From assembly GCA_051654865.1 (NCBI GenBank), contig JBOFYV010000124.1, positions 62,001-126,000 of the forward strand: 64,000 nt of DNA, written 5' to 3'. A program made the position numbers and the translations under genes. Within the stretch, counting starts at the first letter, position 1. Every line of letters starts with the position of its first letter. The stretch comes from JBOFOR01 sp051654865. GTDB taxonomy: Bacteria; Bacillota; Clostridia; Peptostreptococcales; Peptostreptococcaceae. Below, in pieces: positions 42,293 through 50,743 of the stretch. The notes below the pieces were generated by a model. It ran no database searches and was not told the DNA's origin. It worked only from the letters and a program-made list of their open reading frames with translations.

Positions 42293-43138
42293 ATGAATAA
42301 AGTAAAAATAATATGTGATAGTTTATCTGATATACCAAAGGAATTGATTGAAAAGTATGATATACACGTAGTACCACTAAGTGTAATATTTGATGATAAA
42401 GAATATATAGATGGAGTAGATATAACAAAAGAAGATTTTTATAAAATGCTTAGAGAAAGTGATAAACTACCTAAAACATCTCAAGTAACATATATGAGTT
42501 TTAAAAATACTTTTGATAAGTATATAAATGAAGGAAGAACTATATTATATATAGGAGGTTCATCAGAAGCTTCGGGTACTTATCAAAGTGCAATGATGGC
42601 TAAGAATGATATAGATGAAACCATATATACTTTTGATAGTTTAAATTTATCAATAGGGGCAGGTTGTATAGTTATAGCAGCAGCTAAAATGGCATCAAAA
42701 GGTGAATCAGTAGATTCTATATTAGAACACTTAGAAGATTTAAAGACTGACATAGCAGTACTATTTACAGTAGATACGTTGGAATATCTACAAAAGGGTG
42801 GAAGAGTTTCTTTAGCTAAGGCTACAATTGGTAATATGCTTAATATAAAACCTATCCTAGGAATAGAAGACGGAGGAGTAAAGTCTATTTCCCAAGGAAG
42901 AGGTAAAAAGCAAGTTGTAAGTAAGATAATAGATTTAATAAAGGAACAGTTTGGAAATGACTTAACAAATAAAAGGGTAATAATAGGTTATGGAGATAGT
43001 GAAGCTGATTTTGAACTATTAGACAAAAAAATAAAAGAAGAACTTAAATTAGAAGAGGTTTATACTGTTAATATAGGAAGTTGCATTACTGCTCACTCTG
43101 GACCGTCTATACTAGGTATAGCTTGTAGTGGAAAATAG
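42293..43138 (+). CDS. DegV family fatty-acid-binding protein
   Basis: DegV (FakB-type) protein that binds a fatty acid and presents it to fatty acid kinase. The 281-residue protein has the N-terminal KIICDSLSDIPKELIEKYD (residues 5-23), PKTSQVTYMSF near 61-71, SSEASGTYQSAMMAK near 90-104, DSLNLSIGAGCIVI and DTLEYLQKGGRVS near 162-174, all typical of the two-lobed fold; the SxxSGTYQ-like motif binds the carboxylate. GGAGGAATACA precedes the ATG. Monocistronic. Confidence 0.92.
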   Translation: MNKVKIICDSLSDIPKELIEKYDIHVVPLSVIFDDKEYIDGVDITKEDFYKMLRESDKLPKTSQVTYMSFKNTFDKYINEGRTILYIGGSSEASGTYQSAMMAKNDIDETIYTFDSLNLSIGAGCIVIAAAKMASKGESVDSILEHLEDLKTDIAVLFTVDTLEYLQKGGRVSLAKATIGNMLNIKPILGIEDGGVKSISQGRGKKQVVSKIIDLIKEQFGNDLTNKRVIIGYGDSEADFELLDKKIKEELKLEEVYTVNIGSCITAHSGPSILGIACSGK

Positions 43139-43172
43139 AAACTAAGGCATAAATTTAATAAAAATAATTAAT

Positions 43173-43222
43173 AAGGGCAAACTTATATATATTTACAAAT
43201 GAATTTATATAAGGAGGCCCTT
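43173..43222 (+). promoter_or_regulatory. Hairpin covering the ribosome site of the YfcC-type gene
   Basis: AAGGGC (43173-43178) pairs with GCCCTT (43217-43222) and CTTATATA (43182-43189) with TATATAAG (43206-43213), separated by a 3x3 internal loop. The ribosome site AAGGAGG (43211-43217) lies inside the stem. Five T follow, just before the ATG at 43226, so it could hide the ribosome site or stop transcription. Confidence 0.6.
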
Positions 43223-43225
43223 TTT

Positions 43226-44617
43226 ATGAGCAATAAAACTAAAAAAATAAATATACCGCATACATTTACAATTATTTTTGGTCTTATAGTACTTATAGCT
43301 ATATTAACGTGGATTATTCCGAGTGGTGAATTTGATAGAGTTATAAAAGATGAAAGACTAGTAGTGGTACCTAATACATATAAGTTAGTAGAAAGTAATC
43401 CACAAGGAATTGATGATGTTTTTAGAGCCCCAATAGATGGGTTTGTTGATGCGGCAGAAGTTGTAGGATTTGTTCTTTTAGTAGGCGGTGCGTTTGGGAT
43501 TGTAAATAAAACAGGAGCAATAGAAGCGGGTATTGCAGGTGTTATAGCGAAATTTAAAGGAAAAGAATCGTTAATAATTCCAATATCTATGATATTGTTT
43601 GGACTAGGAGGTACAACATTTGGAATGGCAGAGGAAACATTACCTTTTTATATGATATTTATTCCGCTTATGACATCATTAGGTTATGATTCGCTAACTG
43701 CTATATCTATTGTATTTATTGGAGCTGCATCTGGAGCTTGTGCATCAACTATTAATCCATTTTCTGTGGGTATAGCACAAGCATTAGCACAGCTATCACC
43801 AGGTTCTGGTATAACCTATAGAGTTGTGATATTTATTGTTTATATGATAATAAGTATAGGGTTTGTAATGTGGTATTCTAAAAAAGTGAAGGCAGAGCCT
43901 ACTAAATCAATAGTATATGAAATTGACAAAGAAAATAAAGGAATGATAACTGAGGAAAACTCAAGCATTAATAAAATAACAAACAAAGAAATATTAGTGC
44001 TTTTAATATTTGGAGTTGGGATGCTAGTTATGGTGTGGGGCGTTTTAAATAGTGGATGGTATATACCACAAATAGCGATGTGTTTTGTTGCCATAGGCAT
44101 TTTATCAGGAATTGCAGGACGATTATCTCAGCAATTAATATCGGAGTCTTTTATAGAGGGAGCGAAAGATTTAGGTTCAGCAGCTCTAGCGATAGCTCTT
44201 TCAAGAGGTATAGTAATTGTTGCACAAAATGGATTTATAATTGATACTATTTTAAATTCAGCCGCTGGTTTTTTGGGAGCTCTTCCGAGTGTTATATTTA
44301 TTTATATAACATTCTTCCTAGAAGCAGCATTAGCATTTTTAATTCCATCATCTTCAGGTCTTGCATCATTGACTATACCAGTACTAGCTCCATTAGGAGA
44401 CTTAGTTAATATATCTGCTCAAGTTATTGTAACAGCGTATCAATTTGGAGTTGGATTAACAAATTTTATTACACCTACATCAGGAGTATTAATGGGAGCA
44501 CTGGCAGTTGCAAAAATACCTTTTTCTAAATGGATAAAATTTATAATACCTATATTGTTAATTTTAACTATAGTATCGCTAATATTTTTAACAATAGGAA
44601 TATATATCGGATTTTAA
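43226..44617 (+). CDS. YfcC-family membrane transporter (anaerobic C4-dicarboxylate/amino acid type)
   Basis: Secondary transporter of the YfcC/DcuC-like family (ion transporter superfamily) for a dicarboxylate or basic amino acid or peptide; substrate unknown. Visible are IPHTFTIIFGLIVLIAILTW near the N-terminus, GGTTFGMAEETLPFYMIFIP near residue 135, and GLTNFITPTSGVLMGALAVA near the C-terminus, with about twelve hydrophobic segments. The start is ATG at 43226, since AAGGAGG lies 8 bases before it; an ATG at 43199 lies upstream of the ribosome site, inside the hairpin loop. From 43226 the protein is 463 residues. Confidence 0.85.
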   Translation: MSNKTKKINIPHTFTIIFGLIVLIAILTWIIPSGEFDRVIKDERLVVVPNTYKLVESNPQGIDDVFRAPIDGFVDAAEVVGFVLLVGGAFGIVNKTGAIEAGIAGVIAKFKGKESLIIPISMILFGLGGTTFGMAEETLPFYMIFIPLMTSLGYDSLTAISIVFIGAASGACASTINPFSVGIAQALAQLSPGSGITYRVVIFIVYMIISIGFVMWYSKKVKAEPTKSIVYEIDKENKGMITEENSSINKITNKEILVLLIFGVGMLVMVWGVLNSGWYIPQIAMCFVAIGILSGIAGRLSQQLISESFIEGAKDLGSAALAIALSRGIVIVAQNGFIIDTILNSAAGFLGALPSVIFIYITFFLEAALAFLIPSSSGLASLTIPVLAPLGDLVNISAQVIVTAYQFGVGLTNFITPTSGVLMGALAVAKIPFSKWIKFIIPILLILTIVSLIFLTIGIYIGF

Positions 44618-44728
44618 TATGTAAAGAAAACATTTACATTTAGGTTAAATAAATGTTAGAATATATTAAGCAAATTTATATGCATACGAGCATATAATTA
44701 TAAGTAAGTATTTATTGGGGGAAGATTT

Positions 44729-45100
44729 ATGAGTTTACTAAGATTTAATTCTTGGGCAATATTAATAAAGGGTACAAAAATAGATACAAAAGAACTTGAA
44801 ATAATTGAAGAATTAAAAAATCAAAAATGTAAGGTAGTAGGTATCAATGAAAATCGTATAGATGTAGAAGGAATACAAATATATGAAAGTTTGAAGGACG
44901 TGCCTCACAATATAGATGTAGTAGTTGTTGTAGATGAATCAGTTCAAACATACCTAATTTTAGAGGAAATGGAGCTTTTAGATATAAACAATATATGGTT
45001 TGAAAAAGATTGCAACAATGAGAATACATTGAAAAGAGCAAGGGAAATGAAAATGAACATAGAGTATAAATTTAGTCTATGTAAAGAACTTAATAAATAA
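44729..45100 (+). CDS. CoA-binding-domain protein (Rossmann fold)
   Basis: A 123-residue single-domain protein resembling the CoA_binding_2 (succinyl-CoA synthetase alpha-like) family: NSWAILIKGTKID near the N-terminus, CKVVGINENRIDVEGIQIYE near residues 34-53, SLKDVPHNIDVVVVVD near 54-69, then a helical part ending NNIWFEKDCNNEN. The VYPVNP-type element is altered to VVGINE, and the Gly-rich loop is poor, so CoA binding is not certain. GGGGGAAGATTT precedes the ATG. Monocistronic. Confidence 0.65.
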   Translation: MSLLRFNSWAILIKGTKIDTKELEIIEELKNQKCKVVGINENRIDVEGIQIYESLKDVPHNIDVVVVVDESVQTYLILEEMELLDINNIWFEKDCNNENTLKRAREMKMNIEYKFSLCKELNK

Positions 45101-45147
45101 AAAAGGTCTCAAAATGGCGAATATGTCAATTTGGGGCTTTTTTTATA
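45101..45147 (+). terminator. Probable terminator after the CoA-binding gene
   Basis: AAAAAGGTCTCAAAATG pairs with CAATTTGGGGCTTTTTTT allowing G-U pairs; T run follows. Confidence 0.65.
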
Positions 45148-45274
45148 AACAAATCATAAAAATATGGACGTGATTTTAATTAAATAAAATATATTATATA
45201 ATAACAATAACAATGTATTGTATAATACTAATATATAATTAAAGACAAAATAATATTTACAATGGAGATGAAAT

Positions 45275-46096
45275 ATGGAAAATATTGTAGTGGTAAGAGG
45301 AGCGGGAGACTTAGCCAGTGGAATAATAAATAGATTAAGTAAATGTGGGTATAAAGTGGTGGCACTTGAAATAGATAGGCCAATGGCAATAAGGCGAAAG
45401 GTGTCATATAGTGAAGCTGTATATGAAGGAGAAGTTTGTATAGAAGGTATAGAATGTAAGTTTTGTGAAGATATACAGGCTATAAAAAATACTTTAAATC
45501 AGAATAAAGTAGCATTAGTAATCGATGAAAAGGGAAAATACATTGAAAAACTAAAGCCAAGTATTTTAATAGATAGTATTTTAGCTAAGAAAAATCTTGG
45601 TACTAATAAAGATATGGCGAATCTTACTATAGCCTTAGGTCCAGGGTTTATAGCAGGAACTGATGCTGACTTTGTTATAGAAACTATGAGAGGTCATAAC
45701 TTAGGGAGAATAATAACAAAGGGTGAGGCGAAAAAAAATACTGGAATTCCAGGTAGTATAAATGGTGTAAGTAAAGATAGAGTAGTGTACTCTGAGGTAG
45801 CAGGAAAAATAAAAAATCTTAGTGAGATAGGTGATATAGTTAAGCAAGGTCAAGTATTAGCATATATTACTGATAATAATGAAAATAGAACTGAGGTAAA
45901 GGCTACAATTGATGGTATATTAAGAGGAATAATAAGGGATGGAAGTCAAATTCCAAAAAAATTAAAAATACTAGATATAGATCCTAGGTTAGATGAGTTA
46001 GAAAATTGTTATACAATATCAGATAAAGCAAGATGTTTAGCCGGAAGTGTATTAGAAGTAATTTTGTATCACAACAATAAAAGTTTAAAGATATAG
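45275..46096 (+). CDS. yqeB: Selenium-dependent molybdenum hydroxylase maturation protein YqeB (EF2563 family)
   Basis: Protein of the EF2563/YqeB family that accompanies selenium-dependent molybdenum hydroxylases such as xanthine dehydrogenase and purine hydroxylase. The 273-residue protein has the Rossmann start VVVRGAGDLASGIINRLSK (residues 5-23), LVIDEKGKYIEKLKPSILID near 82-101, LGPGFIAGTDADFVIETMRG near 121-140 and GSINGVSKDRVVYS, all typical of the family. It begins the cluster yqeB-xdhC-moaB-moaA-moaC-MOSC. AATGGAGATGAAAT precedes the ATG. The hydroxylase itself is not in the window. Confidence 0.9.
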   Translation: MENIVVVRGAGDLASGIINRLSKCGYKVVALEIDRPMAIRRKVSYSEAVYEGEVCIEGIECKFCEDIQAIKNTLNQNKVALVIDEKGKYIEKLKPSILIDSILAKKNLGTNKDMANLTIALGPGFIAGTDADFVIETMRGHNLGRIITKGEAKKNTGIPGSINGVSKDRVVYSEVAGKIKNLSEIGDIVKQGQVLAYITDNNENRTEVKATIDGILRGIIRDGSQIPKKLKILDIDPRLDELENCYTISDKARCLAGSVLEVILYHNNKSLKI

Positions 46097-46109
46097 GTGG
46101 TGATTTTAG

Positions 46110-46919
46110 ATGAATCAAATACTTTTTGAAAAAATAAATGAAGAGCTTAAAAATGGAAATGTAGTAGCTATGGCTACGATTACAGATGTTAAAGGATCTA
46201 GTCCGGGAAAGCAAGGGGCTATTTTATGTATGTTCCAAGATAAAAGTATAATTGGAACTGTAGGTGGAGGAATCTTAGAATATGAAGTTATCAATAAATG
46301 TATTGATTGTATAGAGAAAAGAGAAGATAGTACATTTGAACATTCATTAAATGATAGTTCTGAGGATACACCTATGCAGTGTGGAGGTAGCGTAAAGGGT
46401 TTTATAAAAATATTTAAACCAAAACCAAGACTATTGATAGTTGGAGGAGGACATGTTGGTTATAACTTATATTCAATATCTAGAAATTTAGATTTCCATA
46501 CTATTATAGTTGATGATAGAGAAGAATTTGCTAATAAAATAAGATTCAGTGATGCACAAGAAGTATACTCAGGTATAATATCAAACATACTTAAAGAGAT
46601 TAATATAGATAAGAATACATATATAGTAATAGCAACAAGAGGATATGAAAAAGACTTAGAAGCATTAAGAACGGTAATTTCCTATGAAGCATCTTATATA
46701 GGTATGATCGGTAGTTCTAAAAAATGGAATACATTAAGAAAAGAGCTAATAAAAGAAGGAGTAAGTGATGAAAGGTTAGATTCAGTTTATGCTCCTGTGG
46801 GTATAAATATTAGTTCGAATGAGGTTAATGAAATAGCATTCGGAATATTGGCTGAATTACTTATGGTAAAAAATAAGGGCAGTTTGACACATAGGAAAGA
46901 TAAACTTAGAAAAATGTAG
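46110..46919 (+). CDS. xdhC: XdhC family protein
   Basis: Chaperone that sulfurates or inserts the molybdenum cofactor into molybdenum hydroxylases. The 269-residue protein has the N-terminal XdhC/CoxI part (VAMATITDVKGSSPGKQGAI, about residues 19-38; GTVGGGILEYEV near 50-61) and the C-terminal NAD-binding-like domain with LLIVGGGHVGYNLYSI near 109-124 and YIGMIGSSKKW near 196-206. AGGTGGTGATTTTAG precedes the ATG, 13 bases after yqeB. Confidence 0.92.
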   Translation: MNQILFEKINEELKNGNVVAMATITDVKGSSPGKQGAILCMFQDKSIIGTVGGGILEYEVINKCIDCIEKREDSTFEHSLNDSSEDTPMQCGGSVKGFIKIFKPKPRLLIVGGGHVGYNLYSISRNLDFHTIIVDDREEFANKIRFSDAQEVYSGIISNILKEINIDKNTYIVIATRGYEKDLEALRTVISYEASYIGMIGSSKKWNTLRKELIKEGVSDERLDSVYAPVGINISSNEVNEIAFGILAELLMVKNKGSLTHRKDKLRKM

Positions 46920-47008
46920 AGGAAAAATGAATTACATATATAACTATATATATAACTAGGTTTTGCAAAATATATAGAATTAAGGGTAATAGATTATGGA
47001 GGTACAGT

Positions 47009-47518
47009 ATGTATAATGTGGCAATAGTTACTCTAAGTGACAAAGGATACGAAGGAAAAAGAGAAGATATTACAGGTAGCAAATTAAAAGAGTTTGTTGA
47101 ATCATATGATTCATATAAAGTAGTAGAGTACATACTAATAAAAGATGATAAAGAAATGTTAAAAGAAAAACTTGTAGATTTATGTGATAATAAAAGTGTT
47201 GACTTGGTAATTACAAATGGTGGAACGGGATTTTCTAAAAGGGATATAACTCCAGAGGGAACTAAGGATGTTATAGAAAGAGATATACCTGGACTTTCAG
47301 AATATATGAGAATGGAATCATCAAAGATAACAAAAAAAGCAATTTTAAGTAGAGGAATATGTGGAATTAGAAAAAGTTCTATAATAATAAATTTACCGGG
47401 AAGTCCTAAGGGGGCGATTGAAAACTTAGGATTTATAATAGATGTTATAGGTCATGGAATAGAAATTTTACGAGGTGAAGCTACAGAATGTGCCACTAAA
47501 ACTGAAAATAGTATATAA
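47009..47518 (+). CDS. moaB: Molybdenum cofactor biosynthesis protein MoaB/MogA
   Basis: Molybdopterin-binding protein that adenylates molybdopterin before metal insertion. The 169-residue protein has VAIVTLSDKGYEGKREDITG near residues 3-22, LVITNGGTGFSKRDITPEGT near 70-89 (the TGGTG-type nucleotide loop), SRGICGIRKSSIIINLPGSP near 113-132 and a C-terminal helix. GGAGGTACAGT precedes the ATG. Naming between MoaB and MogA is by convention for Gram-positives. Confidence 0.92.
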   Translation: MYNVAIVTLSDKGYEGKREDITGSKLKEFVESYDSYKVVEYILIKDDKEMLKEKLVDLCDNKSVDLVITNGGTGFSKRDITPEGTKDVIERDIPGLSEYMRMESSKITKKAILSRGICGIRKSSIIINLPGSPKGAIENLGFIIDVIGHGIEILRGEATECATKTENSI

Positions 47519-47554
47519 TAGATACATATATAATAGGCAAAGAGGGTAGCTAGC

Positions 47555-48514
47555 ATGAAAGATAACTATGGAAGAAATATAAATTATGTTCGGATTTCAT
47601 TAACAAATAAATGTAATTTAAGATGTGTTTATTGTATGCCATCAGACATTGAAAATGATATAAAATATATTGATGAAGAATTAAGTTTTGAGGATTATAA
47701 GTTTATAATTAAATCCTTAGCTGAACTTGGAATAACGAAAGTTAGATTTACAGGAGGAGAACCATTACTATATCCTTATTTAAAAGAACTTATTAGATTT
47801 ACATATGAAGAGTGCGGAATAGACGATATTGCAATAACCACAAATGGAATTGGACTTGCAACTATAGCTAGGGAATTGAAATCATATGGCTTAAATAAGG
47901 TTAATATTAGTTTGGATTCATTAAAAGAGTATAAATATAAAAGTATTACTAGAGGTGGTGAGCTAAAATATGTTTTAGATTCAATCACTACCTGTATAAA
48001 ACTGGGAATATATGTAAAGGTCAATTGTGTAGTTATAGATGGATTTAATGAAGATGAAATCCTAGATTTTATTACATTAACATCAAATTATCCAATAGAT
48101 GTTAGATTTATAGAATTAATGCCACTAGGAGAAGGTTCAAAATTATACCAAAGTGGATTTTTAAATCTAAAAAAGTTAACTGAAAGTATAAAAGGGCTTT
48201 ATAAGATAGACATAGAAGAACAAAGCACAGCAGATTATTATAAACTAAATGGATCAAAAGGAAGAGTTGGAATAATTACACCCCTAAGTTGTTCATTTTG
48301 CGAAGAGTGCAATAGGATAAGGATAACTTCTAATGGAAAAGTAAAGCTATGCTTACACTCAAGTGAAGAAATTGATATAAAATATTATTTAAATAAGCCA
48401 ATGATATTTAGAGAAATAATAAAGGAAATTATACAAAAGAAACCACAAAGACATTACTTAAACGAAAATGAAAGTAGTGATACAAACAGAAGAATGTTTG
48501 AAATTGGAGGATAA
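47555..48514 (+). CDS. moaA: GTP 3',8-cyclase MoaA
   Basis: Radical SAM enzyme for the first step of molybdopterin synthesis, making 3',8-cyclo-GTP. The 319-residue protein has the SAM cluster in TNKCNLRCVYCMPSD (CX3CX2C, near residues 16-30), FTGGEPLLYPYL near 68-79, the second cluster in CSFCEECNRIRITSNGKVKL near 249-268 with the further Cys in CLHS, and the C-terminal double glycine EIGG required for catalysis. GAGGGTAGCTAGC precedes the ATG. Works with MoaC, encoded next. Confidence 0.96.
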   Translation: MKDNYGRNINYVRISLTNKCNLRCVYCMPSDIENDIKYIDEELSFEDYKFIIKSLAELGITKVRFTGGEPLLYPYLKELIRFTYEECGIDDIAITTNGIGLATIARELKSYGLNKVNISLDSLKEYKYKSITRGGELKYVLDSITTCIKLGIYVKVNCVVIDGFNEDEILDFITLTSNYPIDVRFIELMPLGEGSKLYQSGFLNLKKLTESIKGLYKIDIEEQSTADYYKLNGSKGRVGIITPLSCSFCEECNRIRITSNGKVKLCLHSSEEIDIKYYLNKPMIFREIIKEIIQKKPQRHYLNENESSDTNRRMFEIGG

Positions 48515-48516
48515 AA

Positions 48517-48984
48517 ATGCTAACTCATATAAATGAAAAAGGTTATGCTAAAATGGTAGATATAAGTGAAAAAGACAATACTAAAAGAGTGGCTGTAGCA
48601 ACTGCGACAATTACAATGGCTAGAGAAGCTTTAGCTAAAATAAAAAATGGACAAGTAAAAAAAGGTGATGTACTATCAGTAGCTCAAGTAGCAGGAATAA
48701 TGGGAGCTAAAAATACTCCTATAAATATACCTATGTGTCACCAAATAAACTTAGTAGGATGTGATTTAGAATTTGAAATAAATGAAGAAAATTCATTTAT
48801 TAAAATATATGCAACATGCAAATCTTTGGGTAAAACTGGTGTAGAGATGGAGGCTTTAAATGCGTGCTCGATTGCTGCACTAACTATTTACGATATGTGT
48901 AAAGCAATCGATAAAAAAATGGTTATTAGTGGAATTCATTTAATTGAAAAAACTGGAGGCAAGTCAGGTGACTTTAAATTTTAG
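48517..48984 (+). CDS. moaC: Cyclic pyranopterin monophosphate synthase MoaC
   Basis: Converts 3',8-cyclo-GTP into cyclic pyranopterin monophosphate. The 155-residue protein has MVDISEKDNTKRVAVATATI near residues 13-32, VAQVAGIMGAKNTPINIPMC near 57-76 with the active-site region IPMCHQINL, and GVEMEALNACSIAALTIYDM near 107-126 with KAIDKKM following and the catalytic Lys in KTGGKSGDF at the end. It starts 2 bases after the moaA stop, so the two are translated together. Confidence 0.96.
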   Translation: MLTHINEKGYAKMVDISEKDNTKRVAVATATITMAREALAKIKNGQVKKGDVLSVAQVAGIMGAKNTPINIPMCHQINLVGCDLEFEINEENSFIKIYATCKSLGKTGVEMEALNACSIAALTIYDMCKAIDKKMVISGIHLIEKTGGKSGDFKF

Positions 48985-49003
48985 TTTATAGGAGGGGAAT
49001 TTT

Positions 49004-49435
49004 ATGGCAAAAGTAGTATCTATAAATATAAGTAAGGAAAAAGGTGTAATAAAGTTACCTGTTAACGAAGTTACATTAAAAATAGATCATGGTATATGTG
49101 GTGATGCTCATGCAGGTAATTGGCATAGGCAGGTTAGTATGTTAGCAAAAGAAAGCATAGATAAAATGATTAATAAAGGCTTTAATCATTTAAAGTTTGG
49201 TGATTTTGCAGAGAACATAACTACGGAAGGCATAGAAGTATATACCTTACCTATAGGCACTAGGATTAAACTAGGAGATTGTGAGGTTGAAGTTACTCAA
49301 ATAGGAAAAAAGTGTCATGGTGGTTGTGAAATAAAAAAGACAACAGGAGACTGTGTAATGCCGAGAGAAGGTATTTTTGTAAAAGTCATAAAAGAAGGAA
49401 CAATAAAAGTAAATGATATTATAGAGATTATATAA
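49004..49435 (+). CDS. MOSC domain protein
   Basis: A 143-residue MOSC protein (molybdenum cofactor sulfurase C-terminal domain), thought to handle sulfur or the cofactor. Visible are SINISKEKGVIKLPVNEVTL near residues 6-25, GICGDAHAGNWHRQVSMLAK near 31-50, FGDFAENITTEGIEVYTLPI near 66-85 and the conserved Cys in QIGKKCHGGCEI. AGGAGGGGAATTTT precedes the ATG. Last gene of the molybdenum cluster, 19 bases after moaC. Related MoaB-linked sulfur carriers are the context. Confidence 0.92.
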   Translation: MAKVVSINISKEKGVIKLPVNEVTLKIDHGICGDAHAGNWHRQVSMLAKESIDKMINKGFNHLKFGDFAENITTEGIEVYTLPIGTRIKLGDCEVEVTQIGKKCHGGCEIKKTTGDCVMPREGIFVKVIKEGTIKVNDIIEII

Positions 49436-49470
49436 GAATAAGCTATACCAATATTGGTATAGCTTATTCT
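49435..49470. terminator. Bidirectional terminator, perfect 36-base palindrome
   Basis: Two 18-base arms meeting at CCAAT|ATTGG (49448-49457). It ends the molybdenum cluster (plus) and overlaps the stop of the convergent plsC gene (minus). Confidence 0.85.
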
Positions 49471-50215
49471 AATTGCTAGTCAAGTGGTTTCTTATGCTAT
49501 CTATCATACTTTCTTTTATTTCATCTCCTAAAGTTGTAGATTTAAATTTAGGGTTTTCGATATGTTTATAAATTGGATTTAAAAATTCAACTTCTACAGG
49601 AACAGAATGAATTCTACCTATTGGTTGATAACCATCATAAGTTTCTTTAGAGTTTTTTATTACAAGAGGAACGATAGGACATTTAGCCTTATACGCTATT
49701 TTTAATGCTCCATTTCTAAAATCAGATACTAGAGCATTAGAGTCTTTTACCCAAGTTAAATCACCTTCTGGAAATATAGCCATACTGTGTCCAGCTAATA
49801 TATTATTTGATGCTTGAGTAATACTCTTCATTCCTTCACGCGCGTTTTTACGATTTATATAAACACATTTTATATAATTAGTCCATTTGCTAACTATAGG
49901 TATGTTTTTCCAAATAGGTTCATCGGCAATAACAACTCCAATAGGTCTTTCTACGCTAGCGAAAACAATAAAACTATCTAACATACTAGAATGATTCATA
50001 ACAAATAACACTGGTTCTTTTGGTATAAGTTCTTGCCCTTTAATAGTAAGATTTATATTTACAATTTTCAAAGATTTTTTAGCATGTTCTTGTAAAAAAA
50101 TAAATATATCTGTATCAGTTAGGCTATTAGGGTCTTTTTTTATTTTTAAAAGTTTAGAAATTGAACCCAAGAAACCAATTATTTGATAAAATGCAAATTT
50201 TAAATAATTAAACAA
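49469..50215 (-). CDS. plsC: 1-acyl-sn-glycerol-3-phosphate acyltransferase
   Basis: Membrane-associated acyltransferase that makes phosphatidic acid. The 248-residue protein has an N-terminal hydrophobic part (KFAFYQIIGFLGSIS), the HX4D site in VMNHSSMLDSF near residues 73-83, VYINRKNAREGMKS near 118-131, AIFPEGDLTW near 144-153 (EG of the third motif kept, though FPEGTR-like is changed to FPEGDL), and CPIVPLVI near 178-185. AAGGAGAAAAG precedes the ATG. Monocistronic, minus strand. Confidence 0.88.
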   Translation of the reverse strand: MFNYLKFAFYQIIGFLGSISKLLKIKKDPNSLTDTDIFIFLQEHAKKSLKIVNINLTIKGQELIPKEPVLFVMNHSSMLDSFIVFASVERPIGVVIADEPIWKNIPIVSKWTNYIKCVYINRKNAREGMKSITQASNNILAGHSMAIFPEGDLTWVKDSNALVSDFRNGALKIAYKAKCPIVPLVIKNSKETYDGYQPIGRIHSVPVEVEFLNPIYKHIENPKFKSTTLGDEIKESMIDSIRNHLTSN

Positions 50216-50429
50216 ATTCTTTTCTCCTTATTAATGTAAATTTATCGAAAGATAATATGAAAATTTTAACATAAAATGTTTTAATATTCAAATAAGTAAC
50301 TTATATTTATTATGAATAATGTAGTTAGTTAAAAGAATATATTATATAAGCTAATAATATTTTTTGCTAAAATAAAAAAAATATTATAAAAACTAAGTGA
50401 AAAAATACAATATGTTTCTAGGAGGATAT

Positions 50430-50693
50430 ATGATAAAAAGTTATGATGAAAAACTAGTTAGAATAAGAGTAATATCTCATACAGGAGATAAAATAAGCAT
50501 AAAGCTACCTATAAACTTTGTGAAAATGTTAGTTAAGAATAATGCTTTGGATATATTTAACAATTCTGATGATATTATTGACAGTAAAAAATTACTAAAC
50601 TTATTAATTAGAGCTTTCGACTATAATCTATCTGGAGAGGTTGCATATATAGAAAGGAAAAGTGGAGATACAATTAGGATAATAATAGATTAA
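50430..50693 (+). CDS. Small protein resembling the beta domain of SHOCT-like/YvlB proteins
   Basis: An 87-residue protein starting MIKSYDEKLVRIRVISHTGD, with a block KISIKLPINFVKMLVKN, a helical DSKKLLNLLIRAFDYNLS and the end GEVAYIERKSGDTIRIIID. This order (two beta strands, helix, GxIVxxxxxDxVxI ending) resembles the C-terminal module of SHOCT-like/DUF2089-linked clostridial proteins, but without the SHOCT helix. I place the start at ATG 50430, because CTAGGAGGATAT precedes it; the frame is open to a GTG at 50397 without ribosome site. Function unknown. Confidence 0.55.
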   Translation: MIKSYDEKLVRIRVISHTGDKISIKLPINFVKMLVKNNALDIFNNSDDIIDSKKLLNLLIRAFDYNLSGEVAYIERKSGDTIRIIID

Positions 50694-50725
50694 AAAAGAT
50701 GAACTATATAAAGTTCATCCTTTTT
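50693..50725 (+). terminator. Terminator after the 87-residue protein gene
   Basis: AAAAAGATGAACT / AGTTCATCCTTTTT with one bulged C. It may act in both directions toward the convergent Na/Pi cotransporter gene. Confidence 0.8.
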
Positions 50726-50743
50726 ACATTTAAAAATAAAGTA

